In this document: in pieces, positions 61,865 through 64,000 of the stretch
Position numbering within the stretch: the stretch's first letter is position 1
How the letters are laid out: each line of letters starts with the position of its first letter
Assembly (NCBI GenBank): GCA_963716005.1
Contig: OY970285.1
Location: forward strand, 62,001-126,000
Length of the DNA: 64,000 nt
Reading direction: 5' to 3'
Source of the DNA: CAVRUF01 sp963716005
GTDB lineage: Bacteria; Actinomycetota; Thermoleophilia; Gaiellales; Gaiellaceae
Made by a program: the position numbers and the translations under genes
The notes under the pieces: model-generated
Told to the model about the DNA's origin: nothing
What the model saw: only the letters and a program-made list of their open reading frames with translations
Database searches by the model: none

Positions 61865-63802
61865 CTACGAGGCGACGATGCTGAGCGTCGGCTGCGCGGA
61901 CTCGGGCGAGCCCATCTCCGCGACCTCGGCCTTGAACGCCTCGACGACGTTCGGATCGAACTGCGTCCCGGCGCACCGTTCGAGCTCGCGGACGGCGTGC
62001 TCGTGGGAAAGCCGTCCTCGGTACACGCGCTCGGTCGTCATCGCGTCGTAGGCGTCGGCGACGAAGAGGATGCGCGCGCCCAGCGGAATCATCTCGCCGG
62101 AGAGGTTGTTCGGGTAGCCGGCGCCGTCCCAGCGCTCATGGTGGTGGAGCACCCAGGTCGCAACCGGCTCGATGCCGAGCGAGTCGAGCATCCGGAAGCC
62201 GATCTGGGGGTGACGCTCGAGCACGAGCCGCTCGGGTGCGCTCAGCGGGCCCGGCTTGCGGAGGATCTCCTCGGGGATGGCGAGCTTGCCGACGTCGTGC
62301 AGGCTGCCGGCCAGGCGGAGGAGCTCGACCTCGGTCGCGTGCAGCGCCATGCGGGCTCCGATGCGCGCCGCCAACTCGCCGACCTCGGCGGAATGCTCGC
62401 CGGTGTACGCGTCGCGTGCGTCGACCGCGCGGGCGAGGCCGGCGGCGGCGAGGAAGCGCGCCTGCCGGTCGTTCCCGGTCGCGAGCAGATGGAGGTCGCC
62501 GATCTCGGGCGCGCCCGGCCGGTAGACGGTCACGCTGCCCTTGCCCTGGTTCTTCGACGTGTAGAGCGCGTTGTCCGCCACGCGGACGAGCTCGCTCCGG
62601 TCGAGGCCGTGGTCGGGGTAGACGGCCACGCCCGCGGAGACGGTCAGCACCTCCCCGTGCGCAAGTTTCATGGCGGCGACCCGGTCGATCACGGATCTCG
62701 CGATCGCGAGTGCCTCGGTCTCAGTCCGTCCCGGTAGGAGCAGCGCGAATTCGTCGCCGCCCAGCCTGAAGGCCTCGCCGCCTTGCCGCAGTCGCGTCGC
62801 AACCTGCGCGAGCACGTCGTCTCCGACGGGATGCCCGTGCCGGTCGTTCACGCGTTTAAAGTCGTCGATGTCTACGAGGCAGAGTGCGAGGCGGGTGCCG
62901 CGCTCCTCGGCCCGGTCGAGATCGGTCTGGAGCCGTTCGTGGAAATGCCGGTGGTTGCCGAGTCCGGTCAGCGGATCGGTCAGGGCCAGGCGCATCGCGC
63001 TGAGCGCCTCGTGCACCGAGCGCTGGTAGAGCGCCACGGCCACGAGCGGGCCGACGAGCGCGAGCGAGAGGAGCGGCGAGTGCGGCCACAGCTCGGTCAG
63101 GATCAGCGTGATCGAGGCCATGATCGCGAACGGGATCGCCGTCCGGCGCAGCGAGCGCATGACCAGCGCGACGATCGATTCCTGCGCCGCGCGGGCGACG
63201 ACGATGCCGATAAGGGCGACGTTCGTGATGTAGAACGCGGACGCTCCGGCGCAGACGGTGAGCACGAGCGCCAGGACGCCCTCGTTCGACTCGAGGCCGA
63301 GCGAGCCCACGCCGGCTGCGGCCGCTCCGGCCGTTGCAGCGCCGATCACGTAGACCGCGCCGTTGTAGAGAAGCTTGTCGAGCCCGCGCCGCTGCACGAG
63401 CTGGATGACGGCCAGGGCGACGAATGCGACGAGGACCGCCGGCGCCCAGCCGTAGATGACCGCCGCTCCGACGATGAAGACCGCTGCGAGCGAGACGCCG
63501 CCGGCGGCAACTCCTTCGAGGTCGATCGGAACGGGGAACAGCTCAGCGAGCATCGCGCCGACGACGAGCAGGCCGATGCCCGCCCAGTCGTTCAGCGTGA
63601 GGCCCAGCGTCGTCAGCGTCGCGGCAGCCGCGATGAGGACGACGAACCCGACCGCGGTCACGGGTACGAGTACCCAGAGAACGCGCGAGGACGGGTTGGT
63701 GGACTCGGTGGAGGGGCGGGCCGAGCGCAGCCTTTCGGCCGCGTCCGCGCCCGGACCGCGATCCATCCCCGAATTCGGCTCTGTTACAGCCGCCACGTCC
63801 AT
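61865..63802 (-). CDS. Membrane GGDEF/HD-GYP c-di-GMP turnover protein
   Basis: 645 residues. About six membrane helices (residues 40-260), a GGDEF domain with intact GGDEF at 348-352 (no clear RxxD inhibitory site), then an HD-GYP domain with HD at 502-503, HHHE at 553-556 and DGAGYP near 560. Both making and breaking c-di-GMP (or a related dinucleotide) is possible. ATG at 63802, inside the end of a small upstream reading frame. Confidence 0.9.
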   Translation of the reverse strand: MDVAAVTEPNSGMDRGPGADAAERLRSARPSTESTNPSSRVLWVLVPVTAVGFVVLIAAAATLTTLGLTLNDWAGIGLLVVGAMLAELFPVPIDLEGVAAGGVSLAAVFIVGAAVIYGWAPAVLVAFVALAVIQLVQRRGLDKLLYNGAVYVIGAATAGAAAAGVGSLGLESNEGVLALVLTVCAGASAFYITNVALIGIVVARAAQESIVALVMRSLRRTAIPFAIMASITLILTELWPHSPLLSLALVGPLVAVALYQRSVHEALSAMRLALTDPLTGLGNHRHFHERLQTDLDRAEERGTRLALCLVDIDDFKRVNDRHGHPVGDDVLAQVATRLRQGGEAFRLGGDEFALLLPGRTETEALAIARSVIDRVAAMKLAHGEVLTVSAGVAVYPDHGLDRSELVRVADNALYTSKNQGKGSVTVYRPGAPEIGDLHLLATGNDRQARFLAAAGLARAVDARDAYTGEHSAEVGELAARIGARMALHATEVELLRLAGSLHDVGKLAIPEEILRKPGPLSAPERLVLERHPQIGFRMLDSLGIEPVATWVLHHHERWDGAGYPNNLSGEMIPLGARILFVADAYDAMTTERVYRGRLSHEHAVRELERCAGTQFDPNVVEAFKAEVAEMGSPESAQPTLSIVAS

Positions 63803-63876
63803 CCGGCTCCGATTGCGCTAAGGATCGAGAGCGCCGCAATCAGGCCGAAAAGAAGCCTGCTCTTCCAATGCAACAT
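63784..63876 (-). CDS. 30-residue single-helix membrane peptide
   Basis: MLHWKSRLLFGLIAALSILS followed by AIGAGWTWRL. The ATG at 63876 has an excellent GGGAGG ribosome site 6 bp upstream, better than that of the large gene it overlaps by 19 bp. A basic start, one hydrophobic helix and two C-terminal tryptophans suggest a real membrane microprotein, perhaps translationally coupled to the GGDEF/HD-GYP gene. Confidence 0.6.
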   Translation of the reverse strand: MLHWKSRLLFGLIAALSILSAIGAGWTWRL

Positions 63877-63936
63877 GTAAATCCTCCCTAGTACCGCTGA
63901 AGAAGCCAGTATCCAGGCGGCTGTAGGCCCCTGGCA

Positions 63937-64000
63937 TCACTCGAACGGGGGATTCGTCAAGAAGGTCGGGTTAACCGAGACCGGCTTCGCGGAGTGGCCT
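63937..64000 (-). CDS. Possible C-terminal end of a gene running off the window
   Basis: On the minus strand an open frame enters from the right edge and ends FLTNPPFE with TGA at 63939-63937. Third codon positions are nearly all G or C, as in real genes here. Only 20 residues are visible, so no identity can be given. Confidence 0.35.
   Translation of the reverse strand, partial: GHSAKPVSVNPTFLTNPPFE

Overview
The window is a 64 kb piece of a high-GC bacterial chromosome. Dense codirectional operons with 1-30 bp overlaps, frequent GTG/TTG starts, strong G/C third-position bias, GC-rich hairpin terminators with little U-tract and an exported protein with SVGSAQLK-type repeats suggest an actinobacterium, most likely class Thermoleophilia (an inference from gene style; no rRNA is present). 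No tRNA, rRNA, CRISPR array, transposase or intact integrase was seen.

Layout. 0-2.4 kb: 5' end of purD, an AIF-type flavoprotein with a C-terminal Rieske domain, a VOC protein. 2.4-17.7 kb: a polyamine locus with a deacetylase, a PuuB-like flavin oxidoreductase, an Lrp/AsnC regulator, a PatD-like aldehyde dehydrogenase, two complete PotABCD importers, an APC permease between them and a class III aminotransferase. Most genes overlap or abut, so uptake and breakdown are probably one transcription unit. 17.7-24.7 kb: an Rrf2 regulator, a membrane protein, an arginase-fold protein, and a sulfate importer (Sbp-CysT-CysW-CysA) whose upstream DNA resembles that of the Rrf2 gene. 23.6-32.6 kb: nitroreductase, folate C1 genes (cyclodeaminase-like, Fhs), Zn-alcohol dehydrogenase, cupin-TPR protein, M20 peptidase, FdhD-MobA and an NHL-repeat lipoprotein. 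32.5-38.4 kb: core genes on the minus strand (rpsF-ssb-rpsR-rplI, dnaB, purA) plus a kelch protein. 38.5-42.5 kb: envelope genes (small anchored protein, SRPBCC, amidase, GT-C-like and PAP2-like membrane proteins). 42.5-46.4 kb: two tandem secreted proteins with hemolysin-type glycine/aspartate repeats, both interrupted by several frameshifts. 46.4-46.8 kb: a 368 bp gene-free gap with extensive nested complementarity and a strong minus-strand terminator, the best candidate for an undescribed structured RNA. 46.8-53.6 kb: BioY, a LysR regulator, a giant FtsX-like permease with a tandem ABC ATPase, a LOG-family protein. 53.6-64 kb: SAQLK-repeat exported protein, MoaD-MoaE fusion, methylmalonyl-CoA mutase large subunit, M6-type metalloprotease, ferritin-like protein, acyl-CoA carboxylase beta subunit, cupin, a GGDEF/HD-GYP protein and a 30-residue membrane peptide.

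Quality note. Many apparent single-base frameshifts interrupt otherwise well conserved proteins. They lie only at about 0-4.7 kb and 43.8-57.8 kb; the 39 kb between looks clean. This suggests uneven sequence quality, with true decay possible for the two repeat proteins.
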